DNA from: Aureobasidium sp. EXF-3400
Taxonomy: Eukaryota; Ascomycota; Dothideomycetes; Dothideales; Saccotheciaceae
Length of the DNA stretch: 64,000 nucleotides
Direction of reading: 5' to 3'
Assembly (NCBI GenBank): GCA_024195585.1
Contig: SWBL01000066.1
Coordinates: 1-64,000 of the forward strand
A program made the translations under genes and the position numbers. The notes beneath the pieces are model-generated. The model searched no databases. It had not been told where the DNA came from and saw only the letters and a program-made list of their open reading frames with translations. This document shows positions 9,822-19,271 of the stretch, in pieces (the first letter of the stretch is position 1; each line of letters opens with the position of its first letter).

Positions 9822-12765
9822 ATGTCAGCAACTGCGTTATCAAGACCCTCTGCTTCATCAGATCCGATGAAAGTGCCAAAATTGCCTCCAAGGTTTCCAT
9901 GTAGCCACTGCGACAAGATCTTCAAGCGTAGTGAGCATCGCGCCCGGCATGAACGAAGTCGTAAGGATCCGAACAGGGTCTGGTGAGAGGTAAACGGCAC
10001 TGATACGAGGTCAGACACAAAGGAAAAGCCGTTCCACTGCCGTTATTGTGGTCGAAGATATGCTCGCAAGTACGTCAAACACATGGCAACAACTTTGCAT
10101 AACTTCACTGACATGTCACCCAGAGACTTGGTCAACCGGCACGAGAGATCATTCCATCCACACGCAGACGCGCTTGATTTGTCGAAGAGGATGAACTCCA
10201 TCGGCGAGCACAACGATGTCGCCATGTCTGAGATGCCCAACCTCCCGACTCCTCCCTCACAGACATCTGAATCATTCTCCGATCAGACAAACTTCCAAAC
10301 ACGGTCGCCATGCCAGGAGGAATACCCTACAACTAGGTCACACGAGATGTTAAGTCCACATTCTGACACAATGCCAGTCGATGCTCCAACCTATGGTTCT
10401 GAGAAGCAGCTAGCGAATCTTGGAGACGCAGATAGCCCCGCAGTCCACATTCCAATCGCAACGCATCAGCATATTGGCGACACTTCGCTACACCCGAACG
10501 TGGATGAGCAAGCCATTTCTCTCGATGATCAACTCGAAACCAGGAACTCGCACCTTTCATGCGGGTCGCTGAACCTCTCTGGCGAGGAGCACTGGGATGC
10601 TTCAAACATGGCATGTCCAGGCACTGGCTATGGAGAGTGGTTTCTCTCATCGAGGTCTGGAGTATTGCAGGATAATTACGCAGATCAGAACATATTCACT
10701 GATGATTTCGATTTGATCACCATAGATAGCATGGCTCTCAATCATGCCGCCTTGGATGCAGATCTTTCAACATATATGAACGACTCAGGCTCAGGGCCAG
10801 ACACGTGGAATCAGATACCGCGACACTGCACACAAGATCCCGTGCGTTCACCAACCGGACTTCCAGAAGATGCGCAAATGCCGATCGAAGCTAGTGCGTT
10901 GAATGTCGGCATACCAGGCACAAGAGACATCGGTATCCTCTCAAACATGCCAAGTTTACTAAAGGAGGCCCCTCGAAAGACTCTCGCGCCTCCAATGCTA
11001 AACGAGAACATCTACTACGCGATCATAACTAGCGTCCGCGTCCAGAGGTCTATGCCTACTGACATGGAGCCCCTGATGTCTTTTCCAGAGATGCAACAGT
11101 TCTTAAAGTGCTATCTGGTCTGCTTCCATAGGCACTGTCCTATCATACATCTACCCTCTCTTGACCTGGAAACGGTTCCATGTCACCTGATATTGGCAAT
11201 GTGCGCGATTGGAGCGCTTTATCGATTACGCCGTAAAACAGCGCACGATCTGTGGCAATGCGCTAATCAAATTTGCGAGAAGGTGTGTAGCACATCTTCT
11301 CGGACGCAGAGTAATGAGTTCGCTAACAGGATCCACCAGGAAATGGGCCTGGACACGAATGGTGATCCTCTCACTGCAAGTGCTACGGCCAACATGCAAT
11401 GTAAGCTGCTCGTCACCTGGTTTTCCGTCTTCAGCGGAGACATGACACAACATGCAATCTCTGCTTCTGGGTTCTGGGCCACGGTATGCACGTATAAGCG
11501 CAGATCTGGAGCAGCGTACTGATATCAGCAACAGCAATATCGATGTCGCCGGGTGTTGCTTGCATCGACATCTCATGACTTTGGCAACGGTACGTGGGAG
11601 CAATGGATATCGAGAGAGACATCGAAGAGGTCCGTGACTCCAAGCAGGTAATACGAGTACGTGACTAATGATTATGAACAGACTGTTGTATGGAATATTC
11701 ATCATGAGCTCCATGGCTAGTCTGGCATACGACATCCCTCCAATGTTTTCGATTACTCAGGATCTGGATATCGAACTACTGGACGAAGAGAAACTCTGGG
11801 AAGCTGCGGACAGAGGAGAATGGATCGCCCTACAAGAACAGCGCACATACAGTCCCGATGTCACTGTCAGGAACGCCTTTACTCATCTGGTTCTTGGAAA
11901 GGAATATCGCTCGTCAGACGCAACAACATCGCCTATGAAGTGGACTGCGTTTACAACTTCGATGATTATGCATGCGGTGAACGTATATATGTGGAACCTG
12001 ATGCAGTGTACTCAATCCTTCGGCGCCTTTGCTGTGGAAGACTCTACTGCTTTGGGGCTCAAGACAGCAATGGTCAGTCAGACCGAGTCCACGCTTGCCA
12101 GGTGTTATGCTTTGCTTACAGCAGATCGTCCTGAGCGGGAACGTACATCCGACGATCCAGAGGGGCCCCTTCTTTTCAACTGTCTCGCCCTTCTACGATC
12201 TGCTCATATCAGAGTGTTCACTGGAGCCGACAACTTCAACCGCATGACGCTTCTGACCGGAAGCGTTCGAGAGGTCTCAGCTTCCGTTGAGGCTTTCATA
12301 GCCGGCAATGCACTCGAAAGAGGACCCTTGATGACTCGAGCGGTAGACAAAGCTTATGGCGCATTCCTCACTCCGCTCAAAGCTGGCTACTTATTAGTGC
12401 GCAAAACAGCAGCTCTCACTTGGAGTCTGGAGCATCCTATCGCGGGATGGGATTGCGCGCTGCTTGCCACAAAGTGGGTACACACGCTGGAGATGTCACA
12501 GCTTGAACATCCTCCAACTCAGGATGAGTTGATGATCATCTCAAACTTCCGTGACCTGCTCGGCGAGGCAGACAGCGATTACAACGGATATGGAAGTCTG
12601 GCAGGAGAGATCATGGGAGTGTGGGCAAGCCTCATGGACGACACTTGGACTTGGGGTATAACACCTCGGATGGCTCAGGTAATGAGAAAACTTTCGAGTG
12701 CTTTCAAACAGGACTGGAAGAAACGCTTCCCAAATGGGAACGTTGGTGGACCAATCAGTCAATGA
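9822..12765 (+). CDS. C2H2 zinc-finger / fungal_trans transcription factor
   Basis: Five exons (9822-9960, 10015-10069, 10124-11483, 11529-11629, 11682-12765) join in frame to 912 residues. Finger 1 is CSHCDKIFKRSEHRARHERSH and finger 2 is CRYCGRRYARKDLVNRHERSFH, each C-x2-C-x12-H-x4-H; both are completed only by splicing. A long acidic/polar linker leads to a fungal_trans domain (about residues 330-870) with PIIHLPSL and WEQWISRETSKR. The helix residues predict a GNGGGG target (finger 1 R-H-R for GGG, finger 2 R-L-R for GNG), which matches the GTGGGG core in the nearby promoters. It is therefore the best candidate regulator of the P450-hmgA-monooxygenase-MFS group. Confidence 0.88.
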
Positions 12766-13653
12766 CCATACTGGACCGCAATCAGGAAGCGCGCATGATC
12801 TCACGCGTTATACAGTCAGGGTCACTTCTTCTAGACGATCCTACTTGTCCAATTCCCGCGGAAATTCTCACACGTGTCGCATAGATGCGAGCCTACTAAA
12901 CTGCAGCTGATCACGTTTAGTATGGCCGAAGTCGTAGTCATATCTACCATGACTGAATTCTTTTTCCATAGCTTGGCGACAAAACTCAATATCCGAAAGC
13001 GAATTTAGGGCTTTGACACTTTCGTGCGTAATCCCGGAAGATCTGCAAACAATATAGGCTTGACCTGCTGTTCCCATAGATGAACATGAAGATCTGCTTT
13101 GGAATTCGGAGATAAGAGACACAGACAGTCTGACACTGCGATTGATGGTCCGGATATCTCGCGTCGCCGCAGAAGAAGCACAGAATCTATAAGATCAGCC
13201 GAAAGGAGTGGTTGATCGCCCGCCAAACCTTGCATCTCGCGGAGAATAACTCTATTCGGTCATCTCCATTCGTCTATGCTTATCATATTCACATCTCCGC
13301 GTATCTGAATACACATAAGCTTCCATCCCACTAAAGATCATGCCGGGAGTGTATTACCGCTCTTGATCAACGCCCATCCGACCTATAGACCTCACGGCCG
13401 TAGAGACATATGGTCAGGAGGTCGTCAGCTAAGATCCATGACAGTAACAGAGCCAGTAGAGCGTCACTCAGGCATGACAGAGATAACGAAACGTATTGAC
13501 CGCTCGTCCGAGGTGTAGAGTGTCCACAGGTAAATGATAAGGGTATAAGAAGAGCAGTCAGGTCGCTCCTGATTCAACAGAACAATCACATCCACCACTC
13601 TTCTTTGTATCTTCTTCACAAGCTCGATTTCTCCAAAGCTTCACAATATCACA
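12766..13653. other. Intergenic region, hydrophobin promoter
   Basis: 888 bp with no supported gene. A TATA-like TATAAGA at 13544-13550 lies about 105 bp before the hydrophobin ATG, and the 13570-13650 stretch is the CT-rich type seen at fungal transcription starts. Confidence 0.45.
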
Positions 13654-14048
13654 ATGAAGGTCTTCGCTAGCATCCTAGCCATTGCTGCCATCGCTTCTGC
13701 AGCTGCCACACCCAACATGAAGCGCCAGACTGCCTCGAGCCTTTGCGGTCCTCTCGATACACCCCAGTGCTGCGGTACTGATGTTCTTGGCGTTGCCGAC
13801 CTCTCATGCTCCGCCGGTATGTCGCAACTTGCCGAGTCACATTGCTCATCAATGCTGACTGACATCCTGTAGTTCCGAACACAGTCACCACAACGGCGGA
13901 CTTCACAACTTATTGTGCTGCGAAGAGTGAGACTGCTCGCTGCTGCGTCGTTTCACTGGTACGTTCGTCTTATGGTCCTCTTGCTCCTGATACTGACCAT
14001 ACCTCCCAGCTCGGCAGCACTGGGCTTGTATGCTCTGGTGTCGCCTAA
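13654..14048 (+). CDS. Class II hydrophobin
   Basis: Small secreted amphipathic wall/surface protein. Exons 13654-13816, 13873-13958 and 14010-14048 give 95 residues. A signal peptide (MKVFASILAIAAIASAAA) and a KR processing site are followed by eight cysteines: C-x7-CC-x11-C-x16-C-x8-CC-x11-C. This compact spacing is class II. Both introns are needed to recover cysteines 4-8; unspliced, the frame ends early. The product would assemble at air-water interfaces on hyphae or spores. No functional link to the flanking catabolic clusters is evident. Confidence 0.92.
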
Positions 14049-14218
14049 GCAAACACGCTTGAGACCACAGTCGTCGAGGCTTCATCTTGGGTCCAATTAT
14101 TGTCTATAGTTATAATCTATATCATACTTTCGAATATATTTCTATTAGAGCTACGACGCAGATGCAATCAATTCCATTGCTACAGTAGCAGAACTTTTGA
14201 TAACCCCTTTCTCAACAA

Positions 14219-15169
14219 TCACCGAATAAGAACCTCGGGCGGTGACTTGTAAAAGACGTAGTAATTGCTCCGATCGCTGAGAAGTGAGTAGACCGCAGGA
14301 TGGAGGCCATCAAGACAGACTCGAATATATCCCACGTCCCCAGCCTTATGCTCATCATGCTCGAACTCAGCATCTTCCGGACATTGAAGCGGAGGATTCG
14401 GGTCCCATAGACTGTCGACAAGATTGACGTAGCCGATCCCACCGTTGTCTGGCTCCCCCGGCGGCGGTGCTTCCATCACGACGCTATGTAGAGATTCAGC
14501 ATCCACATGAATGGCGAACATGTAGCGTGTTGTAAGGTTTGGGGACGCTCCATCGCCCTGCTCTTCCGTGATAGTGTGAAGACGGTGCGACGGATCGTTT
14601 TGCTTGACCCATGACTTGAAATGATCGCGAACTTGGTCGATAGTAGCGGCGTCAAAAGACAAGCGATCTTCGCGAAAGGTGAGTTCAAGACGTTTTCTGA
14701 TGTCGATGCCTTTGTCGGCTTCCAGATTCAGCTCTGCTCGTTGTCGAGCAATTTCCATGAACCGTTTCCATGCGTTATCGTCCTTGTAGGTACATCGGTA
14801 GAAGATGAAGCCCCATTTCTTGTGGCGACTTTCTTTAAGCTCCTTCTTAATTTTCTCCGTATCTCTCAGTCTCCAGAATGGTCGTGTGGGGAGTGCAGCG
14901 GTGCAAGCCAGTTCTTCAGCAATTGCCTTGCTAAGTTTGTGCTTTTGAACAAATGTGTGTAATATAGGGAGGTTTTCGAGTGTGTGATGCAAGATGCCCT
15001 AACAAAGCTGGACTGTACAGCGGGCATGATTATACTATGCAATAGAGCTAGTACCTTGTCGGTGAGATGGGGGAATCCCCTAGGGGCTGCTGGAAAGATT
15101 ATATGTGTTTCCGGAGTTCAGTCCCGGCCGGACTGCGAAACATCGGCCTTCCGAAATTTCGAGTTTCAT
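14219..15169 (-). CDS. Hypothetical fungal protein
   Basis: The large exon 14219-14998 has no usable ATG. Splicing to 15055-15089 and 15142-15169 gives an ATG at 15169 and a 280-residue frame beginning MKLEISEGRSAPRGFPHL, then TDKGILHHTLENLPILHTF. The core reads WGFIFYRCTYKDDNAWKRFM, followed by a region with many acidic residues. I recognise this as a recurrent uncharacterised family in Dothideomycetes and allies, but no function is known to me. No membrane segment or signal peptide. The large exon is well supported; the two short 5' exons are my reconstruction from splice signals. Confidence 0.65.
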
Positions 15170-15677
15170 GTTGTCATTGTCGCCTACAACTTTTCTCGCT
15201 AGCATACAAAGGCCGAATTGACAGCAGCAATGACTTTTGCTCGAACGGACTGGGGATAGAGCATTGTCTCTCGTATCGCAATGTATCTGTCCACCTGTGA
15301 CGCTGCGGCAAAAGGTCATGCCGAATTGAGTGCTTACAGAGCCTGATGGGAAGAGCGGACACTAGCTAGGCCAAATGTTATGGCTTAAAAAAAGCCGAAG
15401 GATTGGATATATGAAGCATAGCACGGGAGAGGCTAGAACAAGGTGAAGGAACGAAGTGAGGAGAAGTGAGCAATAAGAAGTTGCGCCACAAGCGGCTTGG
15501 CGTGGAACGCAAGCCCATCCTTCGCAATCTCAACACATCTTAGCCCAGTCATAGCTGTGAGGTAAGCGAGTGTTAGGGAACATGTGATTTTCCGGAAGAC
15601 CAAAAGGAAGATGTGAGTCAAGTCAACACGTCTTCGTATCGGAATCATTCTCTAACCTGAACTTCAAACTCAACGCC
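15170..15677. other. Intergenic region
   Basis: 508 bp between divergently transcribed hypothetical genes. Nothing recognised. Confidence 0.35.
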
Positions 15678-17195
15678 ATGGCTCATCCGCGACAGTCTGC
15701 CTTGCAAGATTTCCGTTACCACCTAGGACCGGTACTGGATGCCTTCAACGGTGTTCGCATACCTGCCTTCCTTGGACTGGAGGTTGTTCAGCTCGTTGTC
15801 GTCGCGGGTATTCGTCGACATGCAGGCTTTGGCCATGAGCTTCGAGGTCTTACGCCTCGCTTCACTCGCGCACTCAACGCTCAAGCTATCATGTATAACG
15901 CGGAAATCCCTGACCTGAACAATCCAGAAGAAGTCCCGTACTGTATATGGTATCCTTCGGTGCCCGACCGCGATACATGCCGGAAGCTGATCGCCCAGTA
16001 TCCGAAGATGAAATATCAGGTTGGCCGTGTCTGTGCCGTGGCGAATTATGACGATCTCTACAAAGAACTCGATATCCTGCCTGAAGTAGGCATTGCTGAG
16101 GAGGCTCGTGAGAACGGAAGTGAGGCCATCTATTCAGCGATTGTCAAACAGCCTGTCAAGTACGCTGTATTTGACGACTACTCAAGGTCCCTCGTCTTGG
16201 AGAACCCACCAGTATCTCTGATCAACGGCAACACTTGTGTGACGGCACTCCTGGAGTTGAAGCAAGCATTCAAAGCACCAAACGCAAGGGCATTTCGAAA
16301 GTATTACATAAAGTCCTACCTTGACGGGTTCAAGGATCAATTGTACGACATTTGCGAGGATATGTCAGTGGACCCCAAGCAGAGCGAGCGTCGCCCAGTC
16401 GATCAATCAGTGGTTCTACCACTTCTCTATTCTCCACTTCCAGTAGATCTTCCCACAGTCGACAAAGATCTGCTCATATTAGCAGCGGCGTATCACGGCA
16501 ACATTGATCGATACCTGCGCCTGCGACGTCCAGAAAAGATCGATGGTGAGCTTCAGTGCTTGATCCGAGGCATCTACCATGATCCGTTATTTGCCAAGTT
16601 CTGGTCACTTCAACCAGCTGCCGAGATAGACAACTATCGCATACGACGAGCAATCAACGCTCGTTTCATCATGACGAATGATCTATCACGAATCACGCCC
16701 ACAACTCCCAGGAACGAGCTGCCCTACTGTATATGGTTCCCACAACCCGCTTATCATACCGTCTACGAACATTTAGCGCGACTGAGGCCTGAGATGAAGT
16801 TGCAGGCGGCGCGGGCCTGTATAGTTGCCGACTACCAGTCAAGCTTCGAGAAAATCGATCCACCACACGATGCCGCTCTTGAAAAAGAAGCTCAAGCATC
16901 TCCTAACCCATTCTTTTTGAAGCATCTCCAAGCCAAAGAAGCACAAGGCGATACGACAGGGGAAAACCATGGATATTCATACTGGAAGTTCATCACTATC
17001 AAAGACGCACTCAAACCATCCACTCCTACTATCTATGGTGAGCACAACACGTATTACATTGGAACCACGCAAAATTGGATCTACGACGGTGCTGAAGTGG
17101 ACATGTCGGTGGTACAGGTTGGTATATGTACGCCTAGAGAAGTAACGCAGAGTGGCATCCGTGATGTTGTGGACAGGTATCCTTCTATAGAATGA
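15678..17195 (+). CDS. Hypothetical protein with an internal duplication
   Basis: Single exon, 505 residues, ATG in a GCCATGG context. Two copies of a module of about 70 residues are visible. The first, around residues 72-140, starts LNAQAIMYNAEIPDL and contains PYCIWYPSVP and VGRVCAVANYDDLYKELD. The second, around residues 325-395, starts INARFIMTNDLSRI and contains PYCIWFPQPA and AARACIVADYQSSFEKID. The spacer between the copies is alpha-helical in character. No catalytic motif, signal peptide or membrane helix is seen. I recognise the type as a fungal-only family of unknown function, often expanded in plant-associated ascomycetes. Confidence 0.75.
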   Translation: MAHPRQSALQDFRYHLGPVLDAFNGVRIPAFLGLEVVQLVVVAGIRRHAGFGHELRGLTPRFTRALNAQAIMYNAEIPDLNNPEEVPYCIWYPSVPDRDTCRKLIAQYPKMKYQVGRVCAVANYDDLYKELDILPEVGIAEEARENGSEAIYSAIVKQPVKYAVFDDYSRSLVLENPPVSLINGNTCVTALLELKQAFKAPNARAFRKYYIKSYLDGFKDQLYDICEDMSVDPKQSERRPVDQSVVLPLLYSPLPVDLPTVDKDLLILAAAYHGNIDRYLRLRRPEKIDGELQCLIRGIYHDPLFAKFWSLQPAAEIDNYRIRRAINARFIMTNDLSRITPTTPRNELPYCIWFPQPAYHTVYEHLARLRPEMKLQAARACIVADYQSSFEKIDPPHDAALEKEAQASPNPFFLKHLQAKEAQGDTTGENHGYSYWKFITIKDALKPSTPTIYGEHNTYYIGTTQNWIYDGAEVDMSVVQVGICTPREVTQSGIRDVVDRYPSIE

Positions 17196-18038
17196 ACACG
17201 CATTCAACGACTCTTCGATATTCGATCCTGATCATGATTTCGTTTCCTCAATCTCAAAATGGATACAACAATTTCGATCGTCACTTGGAAACATTGTCGA
17301 GCCTGCAGGTTTCCTGAGCACCTTGCTGCTCGAAACCTGTTCATCGATTTCTCCCTGTTGATCATCGAGTTCCATCTTTGTCTGCAAGCTCGTTACAAGA
17401 CAATAGCGAGATACTCAAGCAAGGAGCGTTTCGATTCTATTGGTCGCATACAGTCTTGTTAAAGCTTTCTTAATGGGAGATACATTGTTAACACGCACAG
17501 GTATCACCGTCAGTGCTAATTTAACTCAATACATCCTCCAACTCGGATCATAGTTGCTTGGATGCATTCCATGTCGGCGCCCCTGAAATCAAGCGACTAG
17601 GTACAACAAGACCATAGACAGCATGTAGATCTCCATTCTTACCGACATGTTGAAAACCTTGGCTGGATTCAATGCCGTCAAACCGATAGAGAGTCAACGG
17701 GCCATCAGGTGAAGGCCGACTCTCGGACCCACGCAGGCTCGATGTATCATCCCAAGGGTCACCCAACCTCAAGATCTCATCCATCGACTGTGAGTCTACC
17801 AGAAAGCCTTCAAGACGTTACGCTCAGGGTTGCGATATCCGGGGCCAGGTGATGTGTGGAGAAGATCGTCGAGACCCGGCTGTCGCATCGAGGGGGACCC
17901 GGCTAAGCTCTCATCCGACACACGCTCCGCTCGAGCAACCAGTGTTTGCATCTACGAGGACTACATCAAAAGCGACTCTGCACTCTACAGATACCAGAAA
18001 AGAAAACAATCAGAATCTATTATTCAGCATCATCCATC
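17196..18038. other. Intergenic region upstream of the first quinate/shikimate dehydrogenase
   Basis: 843 bp. A short minus-strand frame (17548-17784, MDEILRLGDPWDD...) has GTAAGA and TTTCAG signals inside it and might be an exon, but it has no recognisable family. The CGG-N12-CCG site at 17900-17917 is the only feature I support. Confidence 0.35.
17900..17917. promoter_or_regulatory. CGG-N12-CCG cluster motif, site 1
   Basis: CGGCTAAGCTCTCATCCG, 122 bp before the ATG at 18039. One of seven equal-spacing sites in the quinate cluster (consensus CGGcTAAa, CCG at the far end), the type of inverted half-site pair bound by Zn2Cys6 dimers. Confidence 0.65.
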
Positions 18039-19016
18039 ATGGCTCAATCACAAACACAAGATGGCAGCTCTGGCCAAAAGAAGCTCCATCTCATCGGCAT
18101 CGGTGTCGGCCACAGTATTGCACCATTAATGCACAACTACATCTGCAAAACCCTCAACAAACCATGGACTTTTGTTGCAACGGAAGCGCCAACAATCGAA
18201 GCAGCTATGGAGATCATGACTGCCCCGGACTTTGCGGGCGCAGTCGTCACAATGCCATACAAAAAGACCGTGATGTCTCATCTGGACGGCCTTGACCCAT
18301 TGGCTGTTAAACTCGGAGCCTGCAACAATGTATACATCACTTCAAATGGAAAGCTGCAGGGCACCAACACAGATTGGAGAGGAATTAAGGGATGTCTGCT
18401 CGCAGCCAGCGACAAAGGTGTTGGCCAACCAGCCATGATCGTCGGAGCTGGAGGCGCAAGTCGCGCTGCTGTGTACGCATTGGCAGTCGAGCTCAAATGC
18501 CCAGTCATCTATGTGGTCAACCGCGATATCCAAGAAGTCGAGGATCTGGTTGCCGACACTCAAGCCATGCTTTCGAGTCCAGACTCAGGAAAGCCGCTTA
18601 GCAAGATCGTCCACATTGAGAGTATCGAACAAGCAAAAGATCTTCCAGCACCACATTACATCGTCGGTACCGTTCCCGACAGCGTACCAAACACCGCATC
18701 GGAGAAGATGGCAATCAAGATCTTTGATCACTACCTGGCGAACGCAAAGGAACGCGGAGTTTTCCTCGATATGTGTTTCAAGCCCAGGATCACCAGGAAG
18801 ATTAAGCTGGCCAAAGCACATGGATGGCAAATAGTGGAAGGCACTGAGATCATTGGACATCAGATCCAGGAGCAGTACAGAGTATGGATCAGCCCAGAGT
18901 CTGACGCTGAGGTCGTTAGCCCGCAACTTGCCAGTGACGCCTGGGCCACCTTGAGGAAAGCCGCAGGAGAGAGCACAGGCATCAATTTCGAGGTGGACGA
19001 GTTGAAGGTCGAGTGA
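18039..19016 (+). CDS. Quinate/shikimate dehydrogenase family protein (paralogue 1)
   Basis: Single exon, 325 residues. Reversible NAD(P)-linked oxidation of quinate or shikimate at C3 is the family role. The N-terminal substrate loop is GVGHSIAPLMHN, with SIAP in place of the usual SxSP. The catalytic lysine is in MPYKKT and the aspartate in GTNTDWRG. The Rossmann glycines are GAGGASRAAVYAL, followed by VVNRD where NADP-type enzymes usually have NRT. The longer frame begins at 17946, but the ATG at 18039 with CATC context precedes the family N-terminus. It is strongly divergent from the other two dehydrogenases here, so it may use another substrate (for example quinate versus shikimate). Confidence 0.85.
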   Translation: MAQSQTQDGSSGQKKLHLIGIGVGHSIAPLMHNYICKTLNKPWTFVATEAPTIEAAMEIMTAPDFAGAVVTMPYKKTVMSHLDGLDPLAVKLGACNNVYITSNGKLQGTNTDWRGIKGCLLAASDKGVGQPAMIVGAGGASRAAVYALAVELKCPVIYVVNRDIQEVEDLVADTQAMLSSPDSGKPLSKIVHIESIEQAKDLPAPHYIVGTVPDSVPNTASEKMAIKIFDHYLANAKERGVFLDMCFKPRITRKIKLAKAHGWQIVEGTEIIGHQIQEQYRVWISPESDAEVVSPQLASDAWATLRKAAGESTGINFEVDELKVE

Positions 19017-19271
19017 GATATCTCTTCGGACTGATCAAAGCAAGGTGCTCGGGGTAGTCTTGGTAGATAAAAACATCAGTGGCCACAAAACTTGACAGAA
19101 TGGGCAAGAACGATTCTAAATATATACAATCACCTTTCTTCTCGCTCACGATGATCCACAGCACGCAATGATCGCGATGATGTATGACCTAGATGATCTC
19201 ATGCAACTTTGTCACATTCAGAGCTCGGTGTAACTGAAACCCCCGACACACCGTTGCTGTTCGAAGCAATC

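Noticed and set aside
17548..17784. 78-codon minus-strand frame starting MDEILRLGDPWDD, with internal GTAAGA and TTTCAG
   Set aside because: No family resemblance and no convincing upstream or downstream exon; kept only as a remark on the intergenic region.
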